Positions 42,742-53,775 of a DNA stretch of 64,000 bases are shown here, piece after piece. The stretch is from the NCBI RefSeq assembly GCF_004795055.1, contig NZ_SSBJ01000032.1, positions 1 through 64,000 of the forward strand, given 5' to 3'. This stretch comes from Streptomyces sp. A1136. GTDB taxonomy: Bacteria; Actinomycetota; Actinomycetes; Streptomycetales; Streptomycetaceae. The notes under the pieces were generated by a model. The model saw nothing but the letters and a program-made list of their open reading frames with translations. It did not search any database and was not told the origin of the DNA. The position numbers and the translations under genes were made by a program. Every line of letters begins with the position of its first letter. Within the stretch, counting starts at the first letter, position 1.

Positions 42742-43761
42742 ATGACCGCCATGATCGCTTTTGCCCCGGCCGCGGCGTTGTTCGTCTTCTTCTGCCTGAG
42801 TGTGCGGGAGGACCGCCGGCGTTTTCGCAACGCGGTCCTGCTGGGGCTCACGTTCGTCAGCCTGGCGCTGGGGCTGCTGGCGCGGATCGCGCACCTGCCC
42901 TCGACCCTCGCACTGTTCCTGGTCGTCGCCGTGTTCCTCGTCCCGGCGCTCGGGGTGGTGGCGCTCGCCTGCTTCCTGGTGGCCAACGGGGTGACCATGG
43001 TGCGCAAGGAGGGCGGCGGCCTCGGCAACCTGCTGTCCCTGCTGGCCGGCCTCGCGATCTTCGGGGTTCTGGGACTCGCCCTGGTCACCGCGCTGAGCGG
43101 CTCGGTGAAGCTGGCCTGGATGACCGCGATGGTGGTCCTGATCGCGGCGTACGTCGCGTTCCTCTTCCTCTGTTTCCTCGCGTACGCCTACCTCTACGGG
43201 CGGATCAAGGTGCGTGGCGACGTCGACTACGTGGTCATGCTGGGCTCGGGCCTGGTCGGCGGCGACCGGGTGCCGCCGCTGCTGGCCTCCCGGCTGCGCA
43301 AGGGCAAGCAGATCTACGAGGCCCAGCGGGCGCGGGGCGGCGCGGCGCCGGTGCTGTTGCCCTCGGGCGGCAAGGGCTCGGACGAGAAGGTCCCCGAGGC
43401 GCGGGCCATGGCGGACTGGCTGATCGCCGAGGGCGTGCCCGCCGAGCACATCCGGCTGGAGGACCGCTCCCGCACTACGGAGGAGAACCTCTCCCTCAGC
43501 GCGGCCATCATGACCGAGGGCAAGCCGGGGTACCGGTGCGTGGTCGTGACCAACAACTTCCACGCCTTCCGTGCGGCGATGATGGCCCGCAAGGCCGGGG
43601 TCAACGGGCAGGTGCTGGGTTCGCCCACGGCCGCGTACTTCTGGCCGAGCGCGACGATCCGCGAGTTCGCGGCGGTGTTCATGGAGCACAGGGGCGTCAA
43701 CCTGGCCGTCTGCGGGTCGCTGTTGGCGCTGGGCCTGGTGCTGACGCTGGTGGTGCACTGA
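42742..43761 (+). CDS. YdcF/SanA family (DUF218) membrane protein
   Basis: The 339-aa protein has four to six membrane segments in the first ~150 residues, then a DUF218 domain with YVVMLGSGLVGGDRVPPLL, EDRSRTTEENL and VVTNNFHAFRAAMMARKAG. DUF218 proteins affect envelope integrity in some bacteria; the substrate is unknown. A TACGAT just before the ATG may be a -10 of a leaderless transcript. Confidence 0.88.
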   Translation: MTAMIAFAPAAALFVFFCLSVREDRRRFRNAVLLGLTFVSLALGLLARIAHLPSTLALFLVVAVFLVPALGVVALACFLVANGVTMVRKEGGGLGNLLSLLAGLAIFGVLGLALVTALSGSVKLAWMTAMVVLIAAYVAFLFLCFLAYAYLYGRIKVRGDVDYVVMLGSGLVGGDRVPPLLASRLRKGKQIYEAQRARGGAAPVLLPSGGKGSDEKVPEARAMADWLIAEGVPAEHIRLEDRSRTTEENLSLSAAIMTEGKPGYRCVVVTNNFHAFRAAMMARKAGVNGQVLGSPTAAYFWPSATIREFAAVFMEHRGVNLAVCGSLLALGLVLTLVVH

Positions 43762-43853
43762 GGTCGGGGCGGGACACCGTCCCGGCCGACGTGCGTTCAT
43801 GACGCGGGCGCCGGAGGATGATGGGGAACGGGGACCCCCCGAGGAGGTACGCG

Positions 43854-44048
43854 ATGGAACGAGAATCGGACCAGCAGCCCCAGAACGCGGACCGCCCGTC
43901 CAAGCTGTGGACCGGCGGCGAGCGGCCTTACGACCCCGAGGACCTCGTCATGGCGACGGGCGCCGACCCGACTCCGGAGCGGGTCGAGAAGGCCCGGAAG
44001 ATGATCGAGCGCGAGGGCCCCTCGGTCATCGAGCGCTACCTGCCGTAG
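43854..44048 (+). CDS. Small acidic protein of unknown function
   Basis: The 64-aa product (MERESDQQPQ...RYLP) has no membrane segment and is acidic, with a helical C-terminal half (TPERVEKARKMIEREGPSV). I do not recognise it. A strong GAGGAGG site at 43841 supports translation from the ATG. Confidence 0.72.
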   Translation: MERESDQQPQNADRPSKLWTGGERPYDPEDLVMATGADPTPERVEKARKMIEREGPSVIERYLP

Positions 44049-44181
44049 GTACGGGGCAGGTCCACGGGGGCCGCCTCCGATCCGTGCCCGCCCGGCCGGA
44101 CCGGGGGCGGTCGTCGCCGAGCGCGCAACCACCGGGCGCCGGGCGTCGTTAGGCCGCGGGGGGCCGAAGCCGGAGGACGCC

Positions 44182-44646
44182 GTGATGCAGACCGTCGTGA
44201 TCGACTGGGACCACCCCACCGACCCGGGACCGGGCCGCGCCCTGGACCATGTCCGGGCCTACGTGGGCTCGGGGGGCCTCGACGGCCACCTCTGGCACGG
44301 CGTCCCGACCCTCCTGCTCACCACGGTCGACCGCGAGCGGGACCGCACCGTGCGCACCCCGCTGATCTACGTCCGGGACGGCGCCCGCCACCTCGTCGTG
44401 GCCGCCGGCCACGCCCCCGGCGCCCCGGCCCCGCGGTGGTACGCGCACCTCACCGCCCACCCCGAGGTACGGCTCCAGGTCGGAGCCCTCTCCTTCCAGG
44501 CCCTGGCCCGCACGGCGGACCGGGTGGAGCGGGAAACGTACTGGGAGGCGCTGACCGCGCTGTGGCCCGCCTACGAGGACCACCAGGCGGCCGCGGCGCC
44601 CGGCGAGGTACCGCTCGTGATCCTCGACCGATTCGACCACCGGTAG
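44182..44646 (+). CDS. Deazaflavin (F420)-dependent nitroreductase-like protein
   Basis: The 154-aa protein resembles the Ddn/FDOR split-barrel family, with TPLIYVRDGARHLVVAAGHAPGA and PRWYAHLTAHPEVRLQVG as hallmarks. These proteins use F420 to reduce small molecules. GTG 44182 and ATG 44185 are both possible; GGAGG lies just upstream. Confidence 0.87.
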   Translation: MMQTVVIDWDHPTDPGPGRALDHVRAYVGSGGLDGHLWHGVPTLLLTTVDRERDRTVRTPLIYVRDGARHLVVAAGHAPGAPAPRWYAHLTAHPEVRLQVGALSFQALARTADRVERETYWEALTALWPAYEDHQAAAAPGEVPLVILDRFDHR

Positions 44647-44766
44647 GGGTGACCGTCCCACCGGTACGGCGGTCGCGCGCCTGCGTGCCGTGCACCAACG
44701 GCACGGAGGCGGCCTCCACGGCCGGCTCAGCCAGAAATCGACGGGGAGCCGAGGCGTGCGTGCTTT

Positions 44767-44788
44767 AATAAATGAACAGTCATTTATT
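44767..44788. promoter_or_regulatory. TetR operator palindrome
   Basis: AATAAATGA and TCATTTATT are perfect 9-bp arms around ACAG, 21 bp before the tetR ATG. The AT-rich site is in striking contrast to its surroundings and probably binds the adjacent TetR protein for autoregulation of the tetR/DHFR-like operon. Confidence 0.8.
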
Positions 44789-44808
44789 CAGGCATACAGA
44801 GGTGGGGC

Positions 44809-45423
44809 ATGGCCGGACGACCCCGGGGCGTCGACGACTCCGCGATCCTGCGGACGGCCGTGCGGGTGATGGGCCTGACCGGGCCGGCCAACCTCACCCT
44901 GGCCGCCGTGGCCCGCGAGGTCGGGGTGGTGCCCGCGACACTCGTCCAACGATTCGGCTCCAAGCGCGGACTGCTGCTCGCACTGGCGCGGCACGGCGCC
45001 GGGGATTTCGCGCGGCTCCGGGAAAGGGTCGAGCGGGAGCACGATTCGGCGCTCGACGCGCTGGCCCGGCTGGTCACCGAGGCCTGGAGCGCGGTGACCA
45101 CGGCGGACGCGTACGCGAACCACCTGGCGTTCCTCTGCTCCGACTTGGCCGACCCGGAGTTCCGCGAGCTGGCGCTCGCCTCGCAACGGGCCGAACGCGA
45201 GGCCTGCCACTGCCTGCTCGGCCGGGCCGCGGACACGGGCGAGCTCCGTCCGGGCACCGACGTCACCGCGCTCGCCGAGACCGTCCGGGCGGCCGTCACG
45301 GGAGCGGGCCTGCTCTGGGCCGTCGACCGCGAGGGCGACCTCGCCGGACGCCGGCGCGCCGCCCTCTCCTCCACCCTCGCGCCCCACCGCACCGGCGCCA
45401 CCGACCGAAAGGACCCCGCATGA
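44809..45423 (+). CDS. TetR-family regulator
   Basis: The 204-aa regulator has an N-terminal helix-turn-helix (AILRTAVRVMGLTGPANLTL then AREVGVVPATLVQRFGSKRG) and a helical effector domain with two close cysteines. Its stop overlaps the next start (ATGA), so it is cotranscribed with the DHFR-like gene. It likely represses this operon through the palindrome upstream. Confidence 0.9.
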   Translation: MAGRPRGVDDSAILRTAVRVMGLTGPANLTLAAVAREVGVVPATLVQRFGSKRGLLLALARHGAGDFARLRERVEREHDSALDALARLVTEAWSAVTTADAYANHLAFLCSDLADPEFRELALASQRAEREACHCLLGRAADTGELRPGTDVTALAETVRAAVTGAGLLWAVDREGDLAGRRRAALSSTLAPHRTGATDRKDPA

Positions 45424-45950
45424 CCCTGGACCGGACCTTCCCCACCGCCGTGACCATAGGCGTCAGCCTCGACGGGTTCATCGCCCGCCCCGACGGCGAC
45501 ATCGAGTGGCTGACCAGCCGCGGCGAGGCCGCCGGGGACACGGGCTACGAGGAGTTCATGGCCGGGATCGACACCCTCGCCATGGGCCGCGGCACCTACG
45601 AGAAGGTGCTTTCCTTCGGGTTCTGGCCCTACGAGGGCAAGCGTGTGGCGGTCCTCAGCACCACCTTGACCACGGACGACCCGCGCGTGACGGTGTACCG
45701 CTCGCTGGAGGAGCTGCTGACGGCCCTGACGGAGCAGGGGGCGAAGAGCGTCTACGTGGACGGCGGCCGGATGGTCACGACGTTCCTGCGCGAGGGCCTC
45801 CTGGACGAACTCACCCTCACCACCGCTCCGGTACTCCTCGGCTCGGGCCTGCCGCTCTTCGGCGCGCTCGACCAGGACGTGGAACTCACCCTGCGGGAGG
45901 TGAAGGCCCTGGGCGGCGGGTTCACGCAGGCCCGGTACGACGTGGGGTGA
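45420..45950 (+). CDS. Dihydrofolate reductase-like (RibD C-terminal) protein
   Basis: The 176-aa protein matches the DHFR/RibD-C fold common in actinomycetes: GVSLDGFIARPDGDIEW, TLAMGRGTYEKVLSFGFWPY and KSVYVDGGRMVTTFL. Such proteins are NADPH-dependent reductases of unknown substrate, not the folate enzyme itself. AAAGGA precedes the ATG, which overlaps the tetR stop. Confidence 0.9.
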   Translation: MTLDRTFPTAVTIGVSLDGFIARPDGDIEWLTSRGEAAGDTGYEEFMAGIDTLAMGRGTYEKVLSFGFWPYEGKRVAVLSTTLTTDDPRVTVYRSLEELLTALTEQGAKSVYVDGGRMVTTFLREGLLDELTLTTAPVLLGSGLPLFGALDQDVELTLREVKALGGGFTQARYDVG

Positions 45951-46140
45951 CGAGCGCAACATCGCAACGGCCGTCGCGGCGGCAAGACGGCCGTTCCGCA
46001 GGGGGGAACGCGGGATGGCCACGGTTTCCAAGGAGGGTGCGGTTCGTGGCCTCCACATCTCCCGAACCGGGACATATCAACCCGGTGGAAGGTGGCGGAA
46101 TAAAGCGGCGCGGTCGCCGCCGGGACCGTAAGCTCCCGTC

Positions 46141-47352
46141 ATGCAGGTGATCCAGTCAACGAAACTCGCCAATGTCTGCTACGAGATCCGCGGACCCGTC
46201 CTCGAAGAGGCGATGCGGCTCGAAGCGGCAGGTCATCGCATCCTCAAGTTGAACACCGGCAACCCCGCGGCCTTCGGCTTCGAGTGCCCGCCGGAGATCC
46301 TCGAGGACATGCTCCGCAACCTGGGCACCGCCCACGGCTACGGGGACGCGAAGGGTCTGCTGTCCGCGCGGCGCGCGGTCATGCAGCACTACCAGACCAA
46401 GGGCATCGAGCTGGACGTCGAGGACGTCTACCTCGGCAACGGCGTCTCCGAGCTGATCCAGATGTCCATGCAGGCACTGCTGGACGACGGCGACGAGGTG
46501 CTGGTCCCGGCGCCGGACTACCCGCTGTGGACGGCCTCGGTCAGCCTCGCCGGCGGCACCGCCGTGCACTACCGCTGCGACGAACAGTCCGACTGGATGC
46601 CGGACCTCGCGGACATCGAGCGCAAGATCACCGACCGCACCCGCGCCATCGTGATCATCAACCCGAACAACCCGACCGGCGCCGTCTACGACGACGAGAT
46701 GCTGCGCGGCCTGACGGACATCGCGCGCCGCAACAACCTGATCGTCTGCTCGGACGAGATCTACGACCGCATCCTGTACGACGGGACCACCCACACCAAC
46801 ACGGCCGCCATCGCCCCGGACGTGTTGACCCTGACCTTCAACGGGCTCTCCAAGAACTACCGCGTCGCCGGGTACCGGGCCGGCTGGATGGCGGTCTGCG
46901 GCCCCAAGAAGCACGCCTCCTCCTACATCGAGGGCCTGACGATCCTGGCGAACATGCGGCTGTGCGCCAACATGCCGTCGCAGCACGCCGTCGCCACCGC
47001 GCTCGGGGGCCGACAGTCGATCAACGACCTCGTCCTGCCCGGCGGACGACTGCGCGAACAGCGCGACACCGCGTACGACCTGCTGACGCGCATCCCCGGC
47101 ATCAGCTGCGTGAAGCCCAAGGGCGCGCTGTACCTGTTCCCCAAGCTGGACCCGGCGGTCTACAAGATCAAGGACGACCGGCAGATGGTCCTCGACCTGC
47201 TGCGGGCCGAGAAGATCATGGTCGTGCACGGTACGGGCTTCAACTGGCCCGAGCCCGACCATTTCCGGATCGTCACCCTGCCGAACACCAAGGACCTGGC
47301 GGACGCGGTCACCCGGATCGGCAACTTCCTGGACGGCTACGGCCAGTTCTGA
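46141..47352 (+). CDS. Alanine-type aminotransferase (class I/II PLP enzyme)
   Basis: The 403-aa enzyme has the AlaA-like sequence KLNTGNPAAFGF near the N terminus, the PLP Lys in NGLSKNYRVAGYRAGW, and FRIVTLPN near the C terminus. It probably interconverts alanine and pyruvate with glutamate/2-oxoglutarate. No ribosome site is clear before the ATG, so a leaderless transcript is possible. Confidence 0.93.
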   Translation: MQVIQSTKLANVCYEIRGPVLEEAMRLEAAGHRILKLNTGNPAAFGFECPPEILEDMLRNLGTAHGYGDAKGLLSARRAVMQHYQTKGIELDVEDVYLGNGVSELIQMSMQALLDDGDEVLVPAPDYPLWTASVSLAGGTAVHYRCDEQSDWMPDLADIERKITDRTRAIVIINPNNPTGAVYDDEMLRGLTDIARRNNLIVCSDEIYDRILYDGTTHTNTAAIAPDVLTLTFNGLSKNYRVAGYRAGWMAVCGPKKHASSYIEGLTILANMRLCANMPSQHAVATALGGRQSINDLVLPGGRLREQRDTAYDLLTRIPGISCVKPKGALYLFPKLDPAVYKIKDDRQMVLDLLRAEKIMVVHGTGFNWPEPDHFRIVTLPNTKDLADAVTRIGNFLDGYGQF

Positions 47353-47514
47353 AGCGGGGTGGCGGCGCCTCCCGCGACGCTCACGGGGCCGCCGCTTCGG
47401 GATCGCTCCGGGCTCGCTCCGGGATCGCCGGAGACCGGAGTCTCGCCGGATCGAGCATAACTTTAGAACCGATCCAATGTAGGATGGTCTCCTGACCCCG
47501 CAGGAGGCCTCCTC

Positions 47515-47922
47515 ATGTACGAGCCGATCCGCACCAAGTCGGTCGTCCACCGCATGCCCGGCGGCCGCACCGACTTCCCGCACCGCAGCCGCGGCGAAGC
47601 CCTGGACATCCAGCTCGCCGGGCACCTCGCGGCGCTCCTCGCCGTCACCGACGAGCTCGGGCTCGACGAGGCGGCCGCCCGTATCGCCGACCAGGTCGCG
47701 CGCCTGCGCGGGTCCCGTCCCGCCCGGGCGGCCCACGAACGACCGGCCCACGACCGGTCGACGGACCCGGCACCGCTGCACCGACGCGCGCACGACCTCG
47801 CGGGGCGGGCGCTGCTCGTCGCCGCGTCCCGGGCCGACACCACCGTCGCGATCCTCGCCGCCGAGCGCATGGACGCCCACGCCGCCGCCCTGGAGTCCCA
47901 GGACCGGGCCGGCGCCCTCTGA
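47515..47922 (+). CDS. Small protein of unknown function
   Basis: The 135-aa product is rich in Arg, His and Ala, with helices (SRGEALDIQLAGHLAALLAV and LHRRAHDLAGRALLVAASRA) separated by a polar linker. I do not recognise the family. A strong AGGAGG ribosome site and an AT-richer promoter-like stretch (TAGGAT at 47480-47485) support expression. Confidence 0.7.
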   Translation: MYEPIRTKSVVHRMPGGRTDFPHRSRGEALDIQLAGHLAALLAVTDELGLDEAAARIADQVARLRGSRPARAAHERPAHDRSTDPAPLHRRAHDLAGRALLVAASRADTTVAILAAERMDAHAAALESQDRAGAL

Positions 47923-47971
47923 CGGCCCCGGTCCGGGGCCGCGGAGGCTCCGGACCGGGCGCCACACACCC

Positions 47972-48418
47972 TCAGGGTGACGGGGTGAACTGCGCCGCCG
48001 CCACCCCGCACCACGGGACCTTGGCGGCAGGCCACACCGGGCCGACCGCCTCGCCGCGTTCCGTCGCCCCCGGGGCCACTCCCGGAACCCGCACCAGTGC
48101 CTGGGCCGCCCGGGCCCCCGGCGCCGGGTCCGCGCTCTCGCGGAACTCGACCGTGACGACGTAGGCCCCACCGCCCCCGGTACCACCGGCCGCGGCGCCG
48201 CCCGTCACCTCGACCGACGCCACCACCCGCCGGCTCGCCGGCTCGACCCGGCACGAGGCGACCCGTACGTCCTGCGCCGCCGGCCGCTGCGGCGACGCCG
48301 CGCCGGACCCGCCGCCGCTCGCCCACACGTACAGCCCCAGCGGGGCGAACACCAGGAGCCCGGCCACCACCACCAGGCCGACCAGCCAGCCCTGCCACTT
48401 CAACGCGCTCACGCCCAT
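47972..48418 (-). CDS. Membrane-anchored protein of unknown function
   Basis: The 148-aa protein has one membrane segment (GWLVGLVVVAGLLVFAPLGLYV) and an extracellular beta-rich domain (VRVASCRVEPASRRVVASVE; YVVTVEFRESADP; a late VPWCGV) with two cysteines. The ATG follows GGGGAGGATC. No family is recognised. Confidence 0.75.
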   Translation of the reverse strand: MGVSALKWQGWLVGLVVVAGLLVFAPLGLYVWASGGGSGAASPQRPAAQDVRVASCRVEPASRRVVASVEVTGGAAAGGTGGGGAYVVTVEFRESADPAPGARAAQALVRVPGVAPGATERGEAVGPVWPAAKVPWCGVAAAQFTPSP

Positions 48419-48555
48419 GGCCCGATCCTCCCCGCCGCCCGCGCGGCCCACCAGCACCCGCAGGTTCACACAGCATTTCGAGGCGGGACCGCCCGGACGG
48501 CCGGCGTTCACCCGAACCGGCGCGGAAACCCGGACACTTCCCTCCGCAAACGTGC

Positions 48556-48589
48556 GACGGCGGGCCTCCGGAAACGGAGGCCCGCCGTC
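48556..48589 (-). terminator. Strong terminator of the PEP carboxykinase gene
   Basis: A perfect 15-bp stem (48556-48570 with 48575-48589) is closed by a GAAA tetraloop, 66 bp after the pckG stop. It separates this gene from the membrane-anchored protein gene on the same strand. Confidence 0.88.
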
Positions 48590-48654
48590 GGCGGACGTTC
48601 ACGACCTGCCCGCGGGACCGGGGTCCGGTCCTGGTCGGGCGGGAAGGGGTGGGA

Positions 48655-50484
48655 TCAGCCCAGGCGCTCGACGAGCGCGTGGTACTGGTCCCACAGTTCC
48701 TTCGGCGTGTGGTCGCCGTAGGTGTTCAGGTGCTCGGGGACCAGGGCGGCCTCGTCGCGCCAGACCTCCTTGTCGACCGTCAGCAGGAACTCCAGGTCCT
48801 CGGCCGGGAGGTCGAGGCCCTCGGTGTCGAGGGAGTCCACGGTCGGCAGGATGCCGATGGGGGTCTCGACGCCCTCGGCCTTGCCGTCGAGGCGCTCCAC
48901 GACCCACTTGAGGACGCGGCTGTTCTCGCCGAAGCCGGGCCACACGAACTTGCCCGCGTCGTTCTTGCGGAACCAGTTCACGTAGTAGATCTTGGGGAGC
49001 TTCGCCTGGTCCGCGGAGGCGCCGACCTTGATCCAATGCCCCATGTAGTCGCCCATGTTGTAACCGCAGAACGGCAGCATGGCGAAGGGGTCGCGGCGCA
49101 GTTCGCCCACCTTGCCCTCGGCGGCGGCGGTCTTCTCGGAGGCGATGTTCGAGCCGATGAAGACGCCGTGGTTCCAGTCGAAGGACTCCGTCACCAGCGG
49201 CACGGCGGAGGCGCGGCGACCGCCGAAGAGGATCGCGGAGATCGGGACGCCCTTGGGGTCCTCCCACTCGGGGGCGATCGTCGGGCACTGCGAGGCCGGG
49301 ACGGCGAAGCGGGCGTTGGGGTGGGCCGCCGGGGTGTCGCTCTCCGGGGTCCAGGCGTTGCCCTTCCAGTCGACGAGGTGCGCGGGCGCCTCTTCGGTCA
49401 TGCCCTCCCACCACACGTCGGAGCCGTCCGGGGTGAGCGCGACGTTGGTGAAGACGGTGTTCGCGTACATCGTCTTCATGGCGTTGGCGTTGGTGTGCTC
49501 GCCGGTGCCGGGCGCGACACCGAAGAAACCGGCCTCGGGGTTGATCGCGTAGAGGCGGCCGTCCTCGCCGAACCGCATCCAGGCGATGTCGTCGCCGATG
49601 GTCTCGACCGTCCAGCCGGGGATCGTGGGCTCCAGCATGGCGAGGTTGGTCTTGCCACAGGCGGACGGGAACGCGGCCGCGACGTACTTGGCCTCACCCT
49701 GCGGCGGAGTGAGCTTGAGGATCAGCATGTGCTCGGCGAGCCAGCCCTCGTCGCGGGCCATGACGGAGGCGATGCGCAGCGCGTAGCACTTCTTGCCGAG
49801 CAGGGCGTTGCCGCCGTAGCCGGAGCCGTAGGACCAGATCTCGCGGGTCTCCGGGAAGTGCGAGATGTACTTGGTGGTGTTGCACGGCCACGGGACGTCG
49901 GCCTCGCCCTCGGCGAGCGGGGCGCCGAGGGTGTGGACGGCCTTGACGAAGAAGCCGTCGGTGCCGAGTTCGTCGAGGACGGCCTTGCCCATGCGGGTCA
50001 TGGTGCGCATGGCGACCGCGACGTAGGCGGAGTCGGTGATCTCGACGCCGATCGCGGAGAGCTCGGAGCCGAGGGGACCCATGCAGAAGGGCACGACGTA
50101 CATCGTGCGGCCCTTCATGGAGCCGCGGAAGATGCCCTTCTCCCCCGCGAACAGCTCCTTCATCTCGGAAGGGGCCTTCCAGTGGTTGGTCGGGCCCGCG
50201 TCCTCCTCCTTCTCGGAGCAGATGAAGGTACGGTCCTCGACGCGCGCGACGTCGGAGGGGTCGGAGGCGGCGTAGTACGAGTTCGGGCGCTTGGCCGGGT
50301 CGAGCTTCCTGAACGTGCCCTTGGAGACGAGCTCCTCGCACAGGCGCTCGTACTCGGCCTCGGAGCCGTCACACCAGACGACCTGGTCCGGCTCGGTGAG
50401 GGCCGCGATCTCGTCGACCCAGGAAATGAGCTCCGTGTGGTTCGTCGGGATGGAAGTGGTGGGAGCCGCGTTGTCGCGCGCCAC
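48655..50484 (-). CDS. pckG: Phosphoenolpyruvate carboxykinase (GTP)
   Basis: The 609-aa enzyme converts oxaloacetate and GTP to phosphoenolpyruvate, the first step of gluconeogenesis. It has the nucleotide-binding FPSACGKTNLAM motif, GYGGNALLGKKCYALR and FVWPGFGENSRVLKW of the GTP class. The GTG at 50484 (VARDNAAPT) follows AAGGAG; a longer frame upstream is unlikely. Confidence 0.97.
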   Translation of the reverse strand: MARDNAAPTTSIPTNHTELISWVDEIAALTEPDQVVWCDGSEAEYERLCEELVSKGTFRKLDPAKRPNSYYAASDPSDVARVEDRTFICSEKEEDAGPTNHWKAPSEMKELFAGEKGIFRGSMKGRTMYVVPFCMGPLGSELSAIGVEITDSAYVAVAMRTMTRMGKAVLDELGTDGFFVKAVHTLGAPLAEGEADVPWPCNTTKYISHFPETREIWSYGSGYGGNALLGKKCYALRIASVMARDEGWLAEHMLILKLTPPQGEAKYVAAAFPSACGKTNLAMLEPTIPGWTVETIGDDIAWMRFGEDGRLYAINPEAGFFGVAPGTGEHTNANAMKTMYANTVFTNVALTPDGSDVWWEGMTEEAPAHLVDWKGNAWTPESDTPAAHPNARFAVPASQCPTIAPEWEDPKGVPISAILFGGRRASAVPLVTESFDWNHGVFIGSNIASEKTAAAEGKVGELRRDPFAMLPFCGYNMGDYMGHWIKVGASADQAKLPKIYYVNWFRKNDAGKFVWPGFGENSRVLKWVVERLDGKAEGVETPIGILPTVDSLDTEGLDLPAEDLEFLLTVDKEVWRDEAALVPEHLNTYGDHTPKELWDQYHALVERLG

Positions 50485-50675
50485 GATTGCTCCTTGTTGA
50501 GGGGTTTGTTTGGTGTATGCCCCGTGGGGGCTGCGACCCGGACGCTTCGCGCTCCGCTCATCCGGTGCCGACCGCACTCATCTGATCATCCGGTGCGTAT
50601 GCGCATATGTCCAGAGGGCTTCTCACGTGAGCATCGCCACTCGCGTCAATCTTCCGTAAAGCGCACTAACGGAAA

Positions 50676-50691
50676 CCTACGGACGCGTAGG
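50676..50691. promoter_or_regulatory. Short palindrome before the hemolysin III homologue
   Basis: CCTACG and CGTAGG flank GACG, just before the ATG. It may be a regulator site or a leader hairpin; a TAGCAT nearby could be a -10. Confidence 0.4.
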
Positions 50692-50704
50692 TAGCATGTG
50701 CGGT

Positions 50705-51388
50705 ATGACTTCTGACGCTGCCGTCGTGGCCGAAACGGCCCCCGAGGGCCCCGCGGAGCTCAAGCCGCTCATGCGCGGTTGGCTGCACACCGGAATGTTC
50801 CCCGCCGTGGTGGTCGCCGGCCTCGTCCTGATGGCTTTCACCGACACGACCAAGGCCCGAGTGGCCTGTGGGGTCTATGTGCTGACGGCCTGCCTGCTCT
50901 TCGGAGTGAGCGCCGTCTACCACCGCGGCACCTGGGGGCCGCGGGGCGAGGCCGTGCTGAGGCGGCTCGATCACGCCAACATTTTCCTGATCATCGCGGG
51001 GACGTATACCCCGCTGACGGTGCTCCTCCTCCCGGACTCCTCCGGACGGACGCTCCTGTGGGCGGTGTGGATCGCCGCGGCGGCCGGGATCGCCTTCCGC
51101 GTCTTCTGGGTCGGCGCACCGCGCTGGCTGTACACGCCCTGCTATATAGCGATGGGTTGGGCGGCCGTCTTCTTCCTGCCCGACTTCCTGCGGACCGGCG
51201 GCATCGTCGTCCTGGTCCTCGTGATCGCCGGCGGCCTGCTCTACAGCGCGGGGGGTGTCATCTACGGGATGAAGCGCCCCAACCCCTCCCCCCGCTTCTT
51301 CGGGTTCCACGAGGTCTTCCACTCGCTGACCCTCGCGGCGTTCGTCGCCCACTACATCGGCATCTCGATCGCCGCGTACCAGCACTAG
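50705..51388 (+). CDS. Hemolysin III/PAQR-type membrane protein
   Basis: The 227-aa protein has seven membrane segments and PAQR/YqfA hallmarks: AVYHRGTWG, LDHANIFLIIAGTYTP and HEVFHSLTLAAFVAHY, where the His and Asp residues probably bind zinc. Family members affect membrane composition; hemolysis is not established. An ATG at 50696 is an alternative start. Confidence 0.92.
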   Translation: MTSDAAVVAETAPEGPAELKPLMRGWLHTGMFPAVVVAGLVLMAFTDTTKARVACGVYVLTACLLFGVSAVYHRGTWGPRGEAVLRRLDHANIFLIIAGTYTPLTVLLLPDSSGRTLLWAVWIAAAAGIAFRVFWVGAPRWLYTPCYIAMGWAAVFFLPDFLRTGGIVVLVLVIAGGLLYSAGGVIYGMKRPNPSPRFFGFHEVFHSLTLAAFVAHYIGISIAAYQH

Positions 51389-51455
51389 CGACCCGGACCC
51401 GCCCGGCCGGTCCGCCGACTCGGCGGACCGGCGGACCGGCGGACCGGCGCGGCGC

Positions 51456-53510
<2,055 letters not shown>

Positions 53511-53775
53511 GGGGCCCATCCTGCCGCAAGCGACGCCGCCCGCCCGGTGACGGGGCCCCCGGGCCCGCCGTTTCGGGGACCCCGCGCCGTACCGGGGGGT
53601 GCGGTCGCCGCACCCGGAAGGGCTCGCCCGACCGGCGCGGGCCATCCCGCGGATATATGCGCGCGGCGGCGGTCGCGGACGCCAACTCCCTCTGAACTAG
53701 CTCAGATTGCTCGCCCTCGCGGATGTCGCGCAGGACACTTGGGGCTCGTTGCCGGAGCTCTCTGAGGGGACGCCG

